From Odiellus spinosus (Eukaryota; Arthropoda; Arachnida; Opiliones; Phalangiidae), in the NCBI GenBank assembly GCA_963920705.1, contig CAWUCO010000169.1, positions 312,501-376,500 of the forward strand: a stretch of DNA of 64,000 bases. Direction: 5' to 3'. Shown in pieces: positions 34,114 through 45,955 of this stretch; positions within the stretch are counted from its first letter, which is position 1; the number at the start of each line of letters is the position of its first letter. Under the pieces are notes generated by a model. That model was not told where the DNA came from. It searched no databases and saw only the letters and a list, made by a program, of their open reading frames with translations. A program made the translations under genes and the position numbers.

Positions 34114-34989
34114 AAACTTTACGCAACTTCGTGTTTAAAGGAAACGCCATTCAAATTGTTCAAAGAGCGTTTATGCATGCATAACAAGCCCCTGCTATAG
34201 TATAATTTTTTTCAGCCTCTTTTACAATGTCATGGGTCTAGCTATAACTATGGGCTTGACCATCTTGTTTCCCTCGCTTTATAATAATTAATAATGATAC
34301 AATAGAAGTTTTTCTTATTTCTGATTTAATATTATAATAAAATTTATGGTATTATAATACAATATTAGCTTTCTCTTTATATGGTCAAGAAGGATCAGAC
34401 AAGGAGAGGAAAAGTGGGGCTGCGATGGGATGTGGCTATAGGTATCCGACAGCGTCTACATTAATAATTTGCCTTAGAGTGTTAGTCGAAAGGAGAAACT
34501 AGGAGAAAAACTCAGCTTTAACAAAATATTATATTAAATTTCATAAAAGGTGCGAAATTAAGATGTGGAATCATCGTGAAGTCTGCAGTAAACATATCTT
34601 GTCCCAATGTGCAAGGTTGATGATTCCACGCGGCTGAAGCCCGTTTACTTTTTTCCTGCAAAATTACAGATTTTTTAGTCGTAACTCCACTTTAAGGTTT
34701 TCAGTTTTCTCATAATACAAAGATCATTCAAAATTGAATCATTTCTCTAATAAAAGCAATCATTAATATCAAGAGTATATGAAGAGTGATTCGCCATAAA
34801 CTGGTTAACGACGAGGTTTCAAACTCACTGTAGATTCCAGCCTACTTTCCAAGCTAGAATAGTTTTGTATACTATAGGCCTATTTAATCGATTAGAAATT
34901 GATAGGAAAACTTGCATTTTCCATTTAATTAGTAGAGAATGAGTTTCTAGTATTAACCAAAAAAAAAAAAAATTTACTTAATCCATTAA
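34114..34989. other. No gene seen
   Basis: AT-rich. A separated inverted pair GTGGAATCATCG/GATGATTCCAC lies at about 34565-34630. No coding family. Confidence 0.4.
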
Positions 34990-37165
34990 TAAATTATACT
35001 TACCACCTGCAGATTCCATTGGTTATATACAACTATGAAACGGTGTTCGTTAGTTCACGTTTAATATTATATTATTATTAATCCATAAATAAAATATACT
35101 TACGAGCTGTAGAATTCATTGGTTATATAATTTTAAAATGTATTCATTAGTTCACGTTTTAAATTATATTTTTATAAATCCATAAATAAATTATACTTAC
35201 CAGCTGTAGAATTCATTGGTTACATAATTATGAAAAGGTGTTCATTAGTTCACGTTTAAAAAAATATTATTAATAATCAATAAATAAATTATACTTACGA
35301 CCTGCAGAATCCATGTGTTTACAATTTTTAAAATTTTAATATTATTAGCAAAAAAATTAGCTATACCAAACCACTGCAGAAACTAGTGCTCGGAATCGAA
35401 TAAAAATGATCTTACGTTACTCCTATTTTTATCTAGACCCCCACTCCCGTAGTCGTCGGCGTCGAAAAACGTCATAGTCTCTTATCCACCAGACGTCCGA
35501 GCCAAGTTTGAAATATAAACTCGAATTTATAACATCTGCCTCCAAGCCACTGACCGCGCCCGATGCTGCTAAGGAATCTATTAGTGACACGTCGTTTCAC
35601 GATTCGTCGAGGCGCGAAAGTGGTTCCTTTAGAAAATTTTGGGATTTTTCCATATATTTTGGCGCGCCGTTCAGCGAAGAGATTTGTGGCCAAATTCTGG
35701 GTTTGAGAAGTTTATTTTGTAAGCCCGCTCGTAAAACCTTATTTCCCGTAAAGGGAAACATTCCCTTAAAACGGTCTTATTAATTAGGCTAATTATCGCG
35801 GTTGGTTAATTAGGATCATATCTTCTCCAGGTATTGTCCTAGAGCGTTGAAGTCGCGTTCCGCAAATGGGGCTTAGCCCCATTCTTAATCTACAAAATGA
35901 GCCCTTCCACCTTTAAATAGACCCAACCAAAGTTAAGTTATACATTTTTAAATGAAAGTGTTCAGAATTAAAAGCGTTCAGATTTAAGGACTGTAAATCT
36001 ATCCAATTAATAAACGTTATACAAATTCCGAGCACTAGCGGAAACCGTAATCCACAAAATGTACTTACTCTGAGCTGATGAAAAGTAGGTGATACAATTA
36101 AGAAACGGTTTAGAACTTGTTTGTTCACTTTTGAAATTAGATTATTATTATCCAATAAATAATTTAAACTTACCATCTGTAGAATTCATTTGTTACGCAA
36201 TTATGAAAAGGAATTCGTTAGTTTTAAATTGGGTTATTATATATTAATTATAATATATTAAATAAATTATACTAGCTGCAGAATGCATTGGTTACACATT
36301 TATTATAAATTTATTTATTTCTTAACTTTTATAGTTCTGTTTTTTAACCAAGAAATAAATTATACTTACCCACTGCAGAATCCATTGGTTACACAATTAT
36401 GAAAATATATATATTAGTTCAACTATAATATTAGATAATTATTAACCAATAAATAGATTATACACACAAGCTGCAGAATCCATTGGTTACACAATTATAA
36501 AAAGATATTCATTAGTGCTTTTTTAAATTTGATTAATTTTAGCTTATTAATAAATTATACGCACGTCTGTTATTATCTTTTGGTTACACAATTACAAGAA
36601 AGGTATTCATTAGTTCACTCTGGATTATTTTTATTTTGTTAATAAAATATGCTACCCACCAGCTGCAGAATCCATTGGTTACACAATTATGAGAAAGGTC
36701 TTCATTGGTTTACTTTTAAAACTAGATTATTATTATCCAATAAATGAATTAAACTTACAGCCTGCAGATTCCATTTTCATACAATATTAAAAAGGTATTG
36801 ATTAGTGCGTATTTAACATGTCAAAATTATTAATTAGTAAATAATTACGCTCACCATCTGTAGAATTCATTGGTTACGCAATTATGAAAAAGTCATTCAT
36901 TGGTTTACTTTTCAAAACTAGATTATTATTACCCAATAAATGAATTAAACTTACATTCTGCAGAATCCATTTTCATACAATATTTTAAAGGTATTGATTA
37001 GTGCGTATTTAACATGTCAATTTTATTAATAATGATACTCACGATCAACTGCGAAGAATCGATTGGTTACACAATTATGAAAAGGTAATCTATAGTTATT
37101 TGATTATTATTATCCTGTAAATGAATTATACTTACAGCCTGCAGAATTCATTTTTTACGCAGTTT
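34990..37165 (-). repeat. ~98-bp tandem cassettes with microexon-like core
   Basis: About fifteen recognisable units at ~97-100-bp spacing. Thirteen share an exact minus-strand layout: ATG, RATTCT, RCAG, three variable bases, then a donor (mostly GTAAGT), always 16 nt from ATG to donor. ATG-to-donor blocks are at 35004-35019, 35104-35119, 35201-35216, 35299-35314, 36174-36189, 36273-36288, 36370-36385, 36468-36483, 36660-36675, 36759-36774, 36855-36870, 36955-36970 and 37136-37151. Two others (36069-36074 and 37043-37048) have six bases between CAG and donor. ACTAATGAA, a branch-point-like motif, precedes CAG by ~45 nt in many units. They could be 3- or 6-nt microexons, alternative first exons starting at ATG, or a satellite. 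Right edge cut by the transposon at 37191. Confidence 0.6.
35400..36055. other. Break in the cassette array; GC-richer insert, no gene recognised
   Basis: Open frames exist on both strands (plus 35508-35783, minus 35472-35693) over a GC-richer patch with AAGGTTTTACGAGCGGG-like sequence, but neither matches a family I know. Probably an insertion in the cassette array. Confidence 0.3.
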
Positions 37166-37190
37166 TAATAATTATTTATTAGTGCATTTG

Positions 37191-38252
37191 GAAAGAACAA
37201 CAGCAACTCCCCATAAGAGTCTGGGTCCACGTAATGTTAAAAATTTTCGTCTCTTTTATGATAAATTCGTATTATATTATTAAAATAGGGTAGTTGGGGG
37301 ATAATTTAAAGCTAAAATTCGAGCTCACAACTGTAAATTTTGGGAATTACAACGAATGGAAGGTTTCTTCCATAATGTAAAGAATAGGAAGAATCTATGA
37401 CTTCCGTGCCGGATATGAAAGCCTTCCCCCACACGAAAATCTTGAACGGTTATAATTTTAGATTCATAATTATGTTAGGAAAATATTAGGAAAGAATTAT
37501 TTTGTAACTGCCACGGGTATAGTGCTGGCGGCAAAATGAAATTCGTATATTTTTGGTCTACTATGCCTCGAAATCCTCGAAAACGCCTGTAGAAGTGTTC
37601 CACTTGTCAAGCATTCATGCAGTAGGCTTTTGCTAGCTTTACAGGGGCCGTGCAAAGACTATATAGCTTACTTGAATAGTCTTTGGTGTATAAGAAACTC
37701 GAAAAATAAATAGAGAAATCATACCAATTAGAAGATACTGGAGTAGTATCTTTAATTTTTATTTCATATTAAACAAAACACACTTGTATAAAACGGACAA
37801 ATTATTCATTTAACGCTAAGGTTTTCTACGTTTAACGTATGTCTGGTAGTTCAAGCTCAGTGGCATCTTCACACACTACACGCAATTTTGACTGGTACCA
37901 ACTGCCTCGATCTTCATGGCGACGATAACCAAGATACCAGATTACGCTGCTAACGTGAACACAAGTACCTTTCGTCAAACTACCACCTTTGCAATTGCAA
38001 TACCAGCCTTTAATGGCATTTGCACCTGTCCCGTTCGGTACATAACGAATTAGAGCTTGGTGAACAGATGAGGTGGAAAATTGACCAGGCACGCGTATAC
38101 GAATTAAGTCATGTTCAACTTTGGACACTTCGACGCTGAAAGAGCCGGATTTCTCTATAGTCAACGCCACATAAGATTCAGCGCGTTTCGTTTTAAAGTC
38201 GCTCATTACCACCTCACGTACATCACTTTCACGAAGTACAGGGAAGTCTTCA
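37191..38252 (-). repeat. Left inverted arm carrying transposase C-terminal copy
   Basis: The minus-strand frame 38245-37832 repeats the SWIM-like C-terminal region of the main transposase with a few amino-acid changes. Homology to 40604-41665 stops near 38252, where unrelated sequence begins. Confidence 0.85.
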
Positions 38253-38415
38253 CTAATTAAAGACGTCTTTAATATTTTTTGCCAGCCAGGTTGGCGAAAA
38301 ATAATTAAACCTGTTTTTATAAACATTAAAAAAATTGTAATATCTGGTTTGAACCATGATCTTAAGAACTTTCCTTATCAATAACATCAATGTGAGAGTC
38401 ACTTGGAATTTGGAG

Positions 38416-38784
38416 ATGGCTCCAAATACATGTTACGCGTGCAATCGGAAAGTTACCAATAGTACAAGTAGAGGTATAGGCACTCACGTAAAGGCTGGCT
38501 TTGCTCGTTTTCTTCGTTTTAGTAAAGGGTTATTACCACTTGTAATTAATAGCAAAACAACGAAGATTTGTTTAAAGTGCTCGGGTCTGTCACGAAAGTT
38601 TCAAACGTTCTTAAATGCTAGCAAATCGTCCTTCAGTAGTGATCATGGCTCTTCAACGTCATCGTCTTCACCACAAAAACGAAGACAAATGACGCAAGTA
38701 TCTAATCCATCAACGTCAACAGTACCTGAGCCATCAACGTCCACAGTACCTGAACCAACAAAGTCCACAGTATCTAATCCATAA
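38416..38784 (+). pseudogene. Duplicated N-terminal zinc-finger block of the transposase
   Basis: About 122 codons identical to the start of the main transposase (38832-39200), displaced by 416 bp in direct tandem. It begins MAPNTCYACNRKV, continues with a second CxxC pair (ICLKCSG), and ends after Ser/Thr/Pro repeats at TAA. The duplication unit spans roughly 38367-38782. Confidence 0.75.
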
Positions 38785-38831
38785 CTTTCCTTATCAATAA
38801 CATCAATGTGAGAGTCACTTGGAATTTGGAG

Positions 38832-41024
38832 ATGGCTCCAAATACATGTTACGCGTGCAATCGGAAAGTTACCAATAGTACAAGTAGAGGTATAGGCACT
38901 CACGTAAAGGCTGGCTTTGCTCGTTTTCTTCGTTTTAGTAAAGGGTTATTACCACTTGTAATTAATAGCAAAACAACGAAGATTTGTTTAAAGTGCTCGG
39001 GTCTGTCACGAAAGTTTCAAACGTTCTTAAATGCTAGCAAATCGTCCTTCAGTAGTGATCATGGCTCTTCAACGTCATCGTCTTCACCACAAAAACGAAG
39101 ACAAATGACGCAAGTATCTAATCCATCAACGTCAACAGTACCTGAGCCATCAACGTCCACAGTACCTGAACCAACAAAGTCCACAGTATCTAATCCATAA
39201 CCGTCACCAATACCTCAGCCATCAACGTCGCAATTACCACGAAAGCGTACGTCATCAAACACTATTGCCATAAAGCACAGTTGTGTTCGGCCCCTGCCAA
39301 AGACTTGCTTCATTTGCGATGTTAGTACACGAACCAGGGTAAAAGCCGAAGTGAGAACAAGTATATTTGTGGAAAGAGCCATATTTATTCATCTGGACAA
39401 CCGAATGTGCTCCACGCATCTCGTTAACGGAGAGCTTCCCACCGAAATAATTGCTGGAATTCAGGTTTCCGCTAGATCAACCATTATGACTGCCACGGAC
39501 ATTGAGCAACTATTACAGGACCTCAGGAAATGTGTTAACGACCTACGGACGCCGAGCTTTGACAACTTCATACAAAGTGATGAAGACTGTAAAGTATTAA
39601 CTTCATTGTCCCTGCACGAGTTCCTAGAGTTGCATTCGACTATTGAGGACATTATTCGTACCATCAGATGCTGTTCGTCGAAGACAGCTCTAGCAGTATT
39701 ATTGGTGAAATTACGATTGGGTATCTCCAATAAGGTGTTATCAACTTTATTTCATTTAACTGAAAGATCGGTATCAAACACGGTAAAAGCGGTTATTATG
39801 GCTTTATCGGAGCATTTCGTGCCACATCATTTTGGCCTGCAACACTTATCACGTGACAATCTGATAACAAACCATCAATCTGGAGCAGCAGTAAAACTCT
39901 TTGCTAACAACAAGCCTAATTGTCTTATTACCATTGTAGATGGCACCTATATCAAGGTTAGAAGATCCAAGGACTATACCGTTCTTCACAAATCCTTCTG
40001 TGTGCACAAAGGCCAGCATATCCTCAAGCCAATGTTAATGGTAACAACTACGGGTTACATAATAGATATAATCGGACCCTACTTTGCTAATGGCCGCAAT
40101 AACGACGCGCGCATTTTAAACCATTCTATCAAAAAGAGAGAAGAACTCCAGTCTTTCTTTCAAGTTGGTGACGTTGTACTGGCAGACCGCGGTTTTCGAG
40201 ACTCCAACAGCGTACTGACTGAACTGGGTGTGGATTTACAAATGCCTTCGTTCTTGTCTAAAGGCGAGAAGCAAGTAAACACGCAAGAAGTTAATCGTTC
40301 CCGACAAGTAACGTACCTCAGGTGGCCGGTTGAAGTTAGGAATGGGCATTTGCAGACGGTGTATCGTTTTTTTCAAAACCGTATACCTGTGCATATGTTA
40401 CCATTAGTTCCGGAACTTCTTCAAATTGCTGCTGCGCTGTTGAACGCCTACCACCCGGAGTTACATCTTAAAGGTTCCTGGGAAGACTCCGTCGAAAAAA
40501 TGCTGGCAGTCTCTACGAAAGAAAATCCTCTTAAGGAAGTAGTTGAGCGCGATAATCTGCTTCGCAAACCGTCTAAATGGCAACGAATTGAGGATAGTGA
40601 ATTTCAAGACTCCCCTGTACTTCGTGAAAGTGATGTACGTGAGGTGGTAATGAGCGACTTTAAAACGGAACGCGCTGAATCTTATGTGGCGTTGACTTTA
40701 GAGAAATCCGGGTCTTTCAACGTCGAAGTGTCCAAAGTTGAACATGACTTAATTCGTATACGCGTGCCTGGTCAATTTTCCACCTCAGCTGTTCACCAAG
40801 CTCTAATTCGTTATGTACCGAACGGGACAGGTGCAAATGCCATTAAAGGCTGGTATTGCAATTGCAAAGGTGGTAGTTTGACGATAGGTACTTGTGTTCA
40901 CGTTAGCAGCGTAATCTGGTATCTTGGTTATCGTCGCCATGAAGATCGAGGCAGTTGGTACCAGTCAAAATTGCGTGTAGTGTGTGAAGATGCCACTGAG
41001 CTTGAACTAACAGACATACGTTAA
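38832..41024 (+). pseudogene. DDE_Tnp_4-type (Harbinger/IS4EU-ISL2EU-like) transposase with one in-frame stop
   Basis: A cut-and-paste transposase acting in the nucleus. It has an N-terminal CxxC...CxxC zinc finger, a Ser/Thr/Pro repeat linker, then a second Cys/His cluster (CFICDV...CSTHL). Next come a helix-turn-helix (GISNKVLSTLFHLTERSVS) and the catalytic core with Asp in VDGTYIKV, Asp in VLADRGFRD and Glu in WPVEVRNGH. Last is a SWIM-like CxC...CxH motif (WYCNCKGG...TCVHVSS). The frame is open for 731 codons except TAA at 39198-39200. The neighbouring linker repeats have TCA at the equivalent place, so a Ser-to-stop change is likely. AATAAA follows near 41093. Unless read through, the stop separates the N-terminal finger from the catalytic part; ATG-initiated translation of the downstream part remains possible. 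Confidence 0.8.
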
Positions 41025-41665
41025 ACGTAGAAAACCTTAGCGTTAAATGAATAATTTGTCCGTTTTATACAAGTGTGTTTTGTTTAATATGAAATAAAAA
41101 TTAAAGATACTACTCCAGTATCTTCTAATTGGTATGATTTCTCTATTTATTTTTCGAGTTTCTTATACACCAAAGACTATTCAAGTAAGCTATATAGTCT
41201 TTGCACGGCCCCTGTAAAGCTAGCAAAAGCCTACTGCATGAATGCTTGACAAGTGGAACACTTCTACAGGCGTTTTCGAGGATTTCGAGGCATAGTAGAC
41301 CAAAAATATACGAATTTCATTTTGCCGCCAGCACTATACCCGTGGCAGTTACAAAATAATTCTTTCCTAATATTTTCCTAACATAATTATGAATCTAAAA
41401 TAATAACCGTTCAAGATTTTCGTGTGGGGGAAGGCTTTCATATCCGGCACGGAAGTCATAGATTCTTCCTATTCTTTACATTATGGAAGAAACCTTCCAT
41501 TCGTTGTAATTCCCAAAATTTACAGTTGTGAGCTCGAATTTTAGCTTTAAATTATCCCCCAACTACCCTATTTTAATAATATAATACGAATTTATCATAA
41601 AAGAGACGAAAATTTTTAACATTACGTGGACCCAGACTCTTATGGGGAGTTGCTGTTGTTCTTTC

Positions 41666-41869
41666 AAAGGTGAAAAATTGTAGAAGGTTCAGTATTAAGC
41701 TAGAATTCAATAATTCACTTGCAAAGTAGTTCTATAAATAATCCATGGAGTTTGATAACTGGTTACTAAGGTACCTTGGATAAAGAGAGAAATTGGCCGG
41801 AAACTCGTTAACAACGAGATATCCAACTCCTCGATGCTTGTTAAACGTAGTCTACTCTGCAAGAAAAAA
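41666..41869. other. Spacer, no feature
   Basis: Right flank of the transposon before the composite repeat; nothing recognised. Confidence 0.4.
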
Positions 41870-43702
41870 TTATATCAAAAATGTCTTTGCGAACAAAGAC
41901 CCAGAAGGACATGTTATGGCCTTGAATGTCTGAAGTGACAGATATTTAATTTTCTTTTAAAACATTAAATTTAAATACAATTAAATTTTCTTTTAAAACA
42001 TTAAATTTAAATACAATTAAATTTTCTTTTAAAACATGAAATTTAAATATAATTAGATTTTCTTTTAAAACGAAATTTAAATATAATCACAATCTGGCAC
42101 GATTTAGAGTTTCAAATTTCAAAACAACTGATTTTATTCACTCGGAAATATTTAAGAAAAAACATAACAGACGATTTTCTCCCATTGACGCTTAACATTA
42201 AATTTCGCTTAATTATTTTTCAGGGAAAACGTGTATTGAACTGTTATTTTTCAGTATAACGCGAGTCCACTTTTTGTTTTCTTAATTTAACCCGAATTTC
42301 CACGACTCGCAATTGAACGGATCGTTAAAAATACTCGCCGGTTTATTGGAATGGGTATATGATAAAGGGAAATGTGATTTTTAAAGCCCGTTTAAAGTCA
42401 CCTTCTTTTCTAACTTAGCAGACGACGCAAACCATAACAATTTGTACTTTCAAAGCTATATTGCGCGCGCGAGGGAAGAGAACTTCAAAGCGACGAATTT
42501 TAGAGCGGATAAGGTTTTTAAATAAATTGTAATACTTTCATTTTTCTTTTCATTAAAACCGTACAATTTAAATGATGATTTCCATAAGGGACCACTAATT
42601 AGTTATTAGGAGTTATAATAAAACATTATCCAAGGATTAGGTTTGTTCGTTCGCAACCTAAATTAAAATATGGGGAATTTTTATTCCCTTTAAATTCCTT
42701 GTATAAGCATTCATAAGCTAACATGAACGAATTGCCTCGACTAAAGTCGAGGAGTTGTAATAAAACATTATCCATGGATTAGGTATGTTCGTTTGCAACC
42801 AAGATTAAAAATTAAAATATGGGGAATTTTTTTCCCTTTAAATTCCTTGTATAAGCATTCATAAGCTAACATGAACGAATTGGCTCGACTAAAGTCGAGG
42901 AGTTGTAATAAAACATTATCCATGGATTAGGTTTGTTCGTTTGCAACCTAGATTAAAAATTAAAATATGGGGAATTTTTTTCCCTTTAAATTCCTTGTAT
43001 AAGCATTCATAAGCTAACATGAACGAATTGGCTCGACTAAAGTCGAGGAGTTGTAATAAAACATTATCCATGGATTAGGTTTGTTCGTTTGCAACCTAGA
43101 TTAAAAATTAAAATATGGGGAATTTTTTTACCTTTAAATTCCTTGTATAAGCATTCATAAGCTAACATGAACGAATTGCCTCGACTAAAGTCGAGGAGTT
43201 ATAATAAAACATTATCCATAGAAAACATTATCCAATTAAGGTATGAGATCAGATCGTAGAACTTTGATTCTACGCCTAAAGCCAAAGCTAAATAAAGTAA
43301 ATTTTTCTATCGAACGAAAAGTTTCGTTTTGTTTGACACGTAATCCCTGAAAAATAATTAAGCGAAATTTAATGTTAAGCGTCAATGGGAGAAAATCGTC
43401 TGTTATGTTTTTTCTTAAATATTTCCGAGTGAATAAAATCAGTTGTTTTGAAATTTGAAACTCTAAATCGTGCCAGATTGTGATTATATTTAAATTTCGT
43501 TTTAAAAGAAAATCTAATTATATTTAAATTTCATGTTTTAAAAGAAAATTTAATTGTATTTAAATTTAATGTTTTAAAAGAAAATTTAATTGTATTTAAA
43601 TTTAATGTTTTAAAAGAAAATTAAATATCTGTCACTTCAGACATTCAAGGCCATAACATGTCCTTCTGGGTCTTTGTTCGCAAAGACATTTTTGATATAA
43701 TA
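41870..43702. mobile_element. Inverted-repeat element, copy A, with internal 148-bp tandem repeats
   Basis: Arms of about 360 bp (41870-42235 and 43343-43702) start TTATATCAAAAATGTCTTTG. Within each arm AAATTTTCTTTTAAAACATT is tandemly repeated. The centre holds about four ~148-bp direct repeats (42606-43205), each ending CTCGACTAAAGTCGAG, a 16-nt palindrome. No coding region. Confidence 0.75.
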
Positions 43703-43759
43703 TCTGTCACTTCAGTCTAGCACGAAAGTGTTAACTTCTATATTAAAAGACTAGCCCTT

Positions 43760-44870
43760 TAAAAAGTGATTCAGTCAAATCTCTACATTTTTACTATTGC
43801 CCTTTAAACCCAATTAAAATAAAAATTTTGCTTATTTTTGATGTTAATAGCTGGGGCAGCCGCACTTGATTCAGTTGGATCTCTACATTTTTACCATTGC
43901 CCTTTAAACCCAATTAAAATAAAATTTTTCATAATTTTTGATGTTAATAGCTGCGACAGCCGCACTTGATTCAGTCAGATCTCTACATTTTTACCATTGT
44001 CCTTTAAACCCAATTAAAATTAATTTTTTCATAATTTTTGATGTTAATAGCTGCGGCAGCCTCACTTGATTCAGTCAGATCTCTACATTTTTATCATTGC
44101 CCTTTAAACCAAATTAAAATAAATTTTTTCACAATTTTTGATTTTAATACCTCCGACAGCCGCACTTGATTCCAGTCAAATCTCTAAATTTTTAGCAGTG
44201 CCCTTTAATCCCAATTAAAATTAATTTTTTCATAATTTTATATGTTAATACCTCCGACAGCCGCACATGATTCCAGTCAAATCTCTACATTTTTACCAGT
44301 GCCCTTTAATCCCAATTAAAATTAATTTTTTTCATAATTTTTGATGTTAAAAGCTGGGGCAGCCGCACTTGATTCCAGTCAAATTTCTACATTTTTACCA
44401 GTGCCTTTAATCCCAATTAAAATAAATTTTTTCATAATTTTTGATGTTAATACCTCCGGCAGCCGCACTTGATTCCAGTCAAATCTCTACATTTTTACCA
44501 GTGCCCTTTAATCCCAATTAAAATTAATTTTTTCATAATTTTTGATGTTAATACCTCCGGCAGCCGCACTTGATTCCAGTCAAATCTCTACATTTTTACC
44601 AGTGCCCTTTAATCCCAATTAAAATTTATTTTTTCATAATTTTTGATGTTAATAGCTGCGGTAGCTGCACTTGATTCAGTCAAATCTCTACATTTTTACC
44701 AGTGCCCTTTAATCCCAATTAAAATTTATTTTTTCATCATTTTTGATGTTAATACCTCCGTCAACCGCAGCGAAATCTTCATATTTTTCCCATTACCCTT
44801 TAAACTAAATTAAAATTATTTTTTTCATTATTTTGGATGTTAATACCTTCCTTATTGCCGTTCGAAATGC
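43760..44870. repeat. ~100-bp satellite, array A (about 11 units)
   Basis: Units carry GATTCAGTCAAATCTCTAC, TGCCCTTTAAACCCAATTAA and TTTTTGATGTTAATAGCTG. They are more diverged than array B. A CCTCCGACAGCCGCA variant marks the later units. Confidence 0.9.
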
Positions 44871-44929
44871 CAAGTCGTTCGGACTTTCACATTTTCAAAA
44901 AGGAGAGTACTTTTAAGTTTTAAGGCGGA

Positions 44930-45955
44930 GAAATTGAAACTTAATGTTATTCTATGGGATTTAGATTTTTTGTACGAGACTTACCTTTCAGATTTATTTT
45001 CTAATGATTCCAGATATTTTTCGGACTTTATTTTAAGACTAATTTCATAATTTTACACCGATTAGTTTGGCCACAGTCTATTTATAAAAACGGCAAAAAA
45101 AAAAAAAAAAAAAAAACAGGCGGAGAAATTGAAAATTAATGTAATTCTATGGGATTAAGATTTTTTGTAAGAGACTTACCTTTCAGATTTATTTTCTAAT
45201 GATTCCAGATATTTTACGGGCTTTAGTTTTAGACTAATTTCATAAACGGCAAAAATATGAAGAAGGAGAAATTAGGTCAGAGTTCAATACCCATAGCCTC
45301 CAAATCAAGCGCGCTCCTCCACGAGTCCTCCTGCACGTGATTTTAAAAAGCCATATAAAACCTAAGCCTAATTTGTCAAATTAGGCTTAGGTTTTTGGCG
45401 AATCTATTTCTCCGCCTTACTTTTTCGTCCGTTTTCATAAATAGATTGTGGGCCAACTAATCGGTGTAAAATTATGAAATTAGTCTTAAAATAAAGCTCG
45501 AATCTTAATTCATACCACACGGAAAATCCAAGTCTGAAAAATATCCGGAATTATTAGAAAATAAATCTGAAAGGTAAGCCACTTTCAAAAAACCAAATCC
45601 CATAGAATAACATTACGAATTTGGCCATGCGCGAAACCAGCTAAGTACCAAAAATGGGTCAACTTCAGAATTAATTTTAAAATACTTAGAATTAATATTT
45701 TTAAATGAAACTAGGAAAAGGCACACATTCGAACCTTGCTCTACCACTTAAAATTGATTTTAACCGTAACAAATAATTCCTCTTTTAGTTCTGCGATGCA
45801 AGGGACATGTCCTCGAAAGAGTCGATTTTAATGTTATTTCAATGGGGAAATGGAGCGTTCTGATTGGCTAAAGGTCCATTTTTTTAAGGAAATCGAAATA
45901 GCATTACAGATGATGATGGGCCCATAACATAGAACCCTACCGGGTTCTAAGAATA
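44930..45955. repeat. Foldback block, copy A
   Basis: AATTAATGTTATTCTATGGG and ACTAATTTCATAATTTTACA on the left reappear inverted on the right around a perfect hairpin at 45359-45394 (AAACCTAAGCCTAATTTG / AAATTAGGCTTAGGTTT). The block ends at AGAACCCTACCGGGTTCT. An A-run (about 45095-45117) interrupts the left arm. Confidence 0.8.

Larger units (their letters stand above)
37191..41665 (+). mobile_element. DDE transposon with ~1.06-kb inverted arms
   Basis: The ends read GAAAGAACAACAGCAACTCC inward from both sides. The left arm (37191-38252) is the inverse of the right arm (40604-41665) and holds an inverted copy of the last ~137 codons and 3' flank of the transposase. So the left terminus was probably replaced by a copy of the right one, making a giant foldback. 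Between the arms are a tandemly duplicated N-terminal coding block and the transposase. No clear target duplication was found. Confidence 0.8.

Noticed and set aside
33652-34150. Three overlapping minus-strand frames of 129-158 codons rich in Phe-Lys-Ser-Cys-Phe repeats
   Set aside because: They are produced by a 14-bp minisatellite lacking stops in all three frames; no start or domain evidence.
39461-39730. 89-codon minus-strand frame within the transposase
   Set aside because: Antisense shadow of the coding strand, with no domain.
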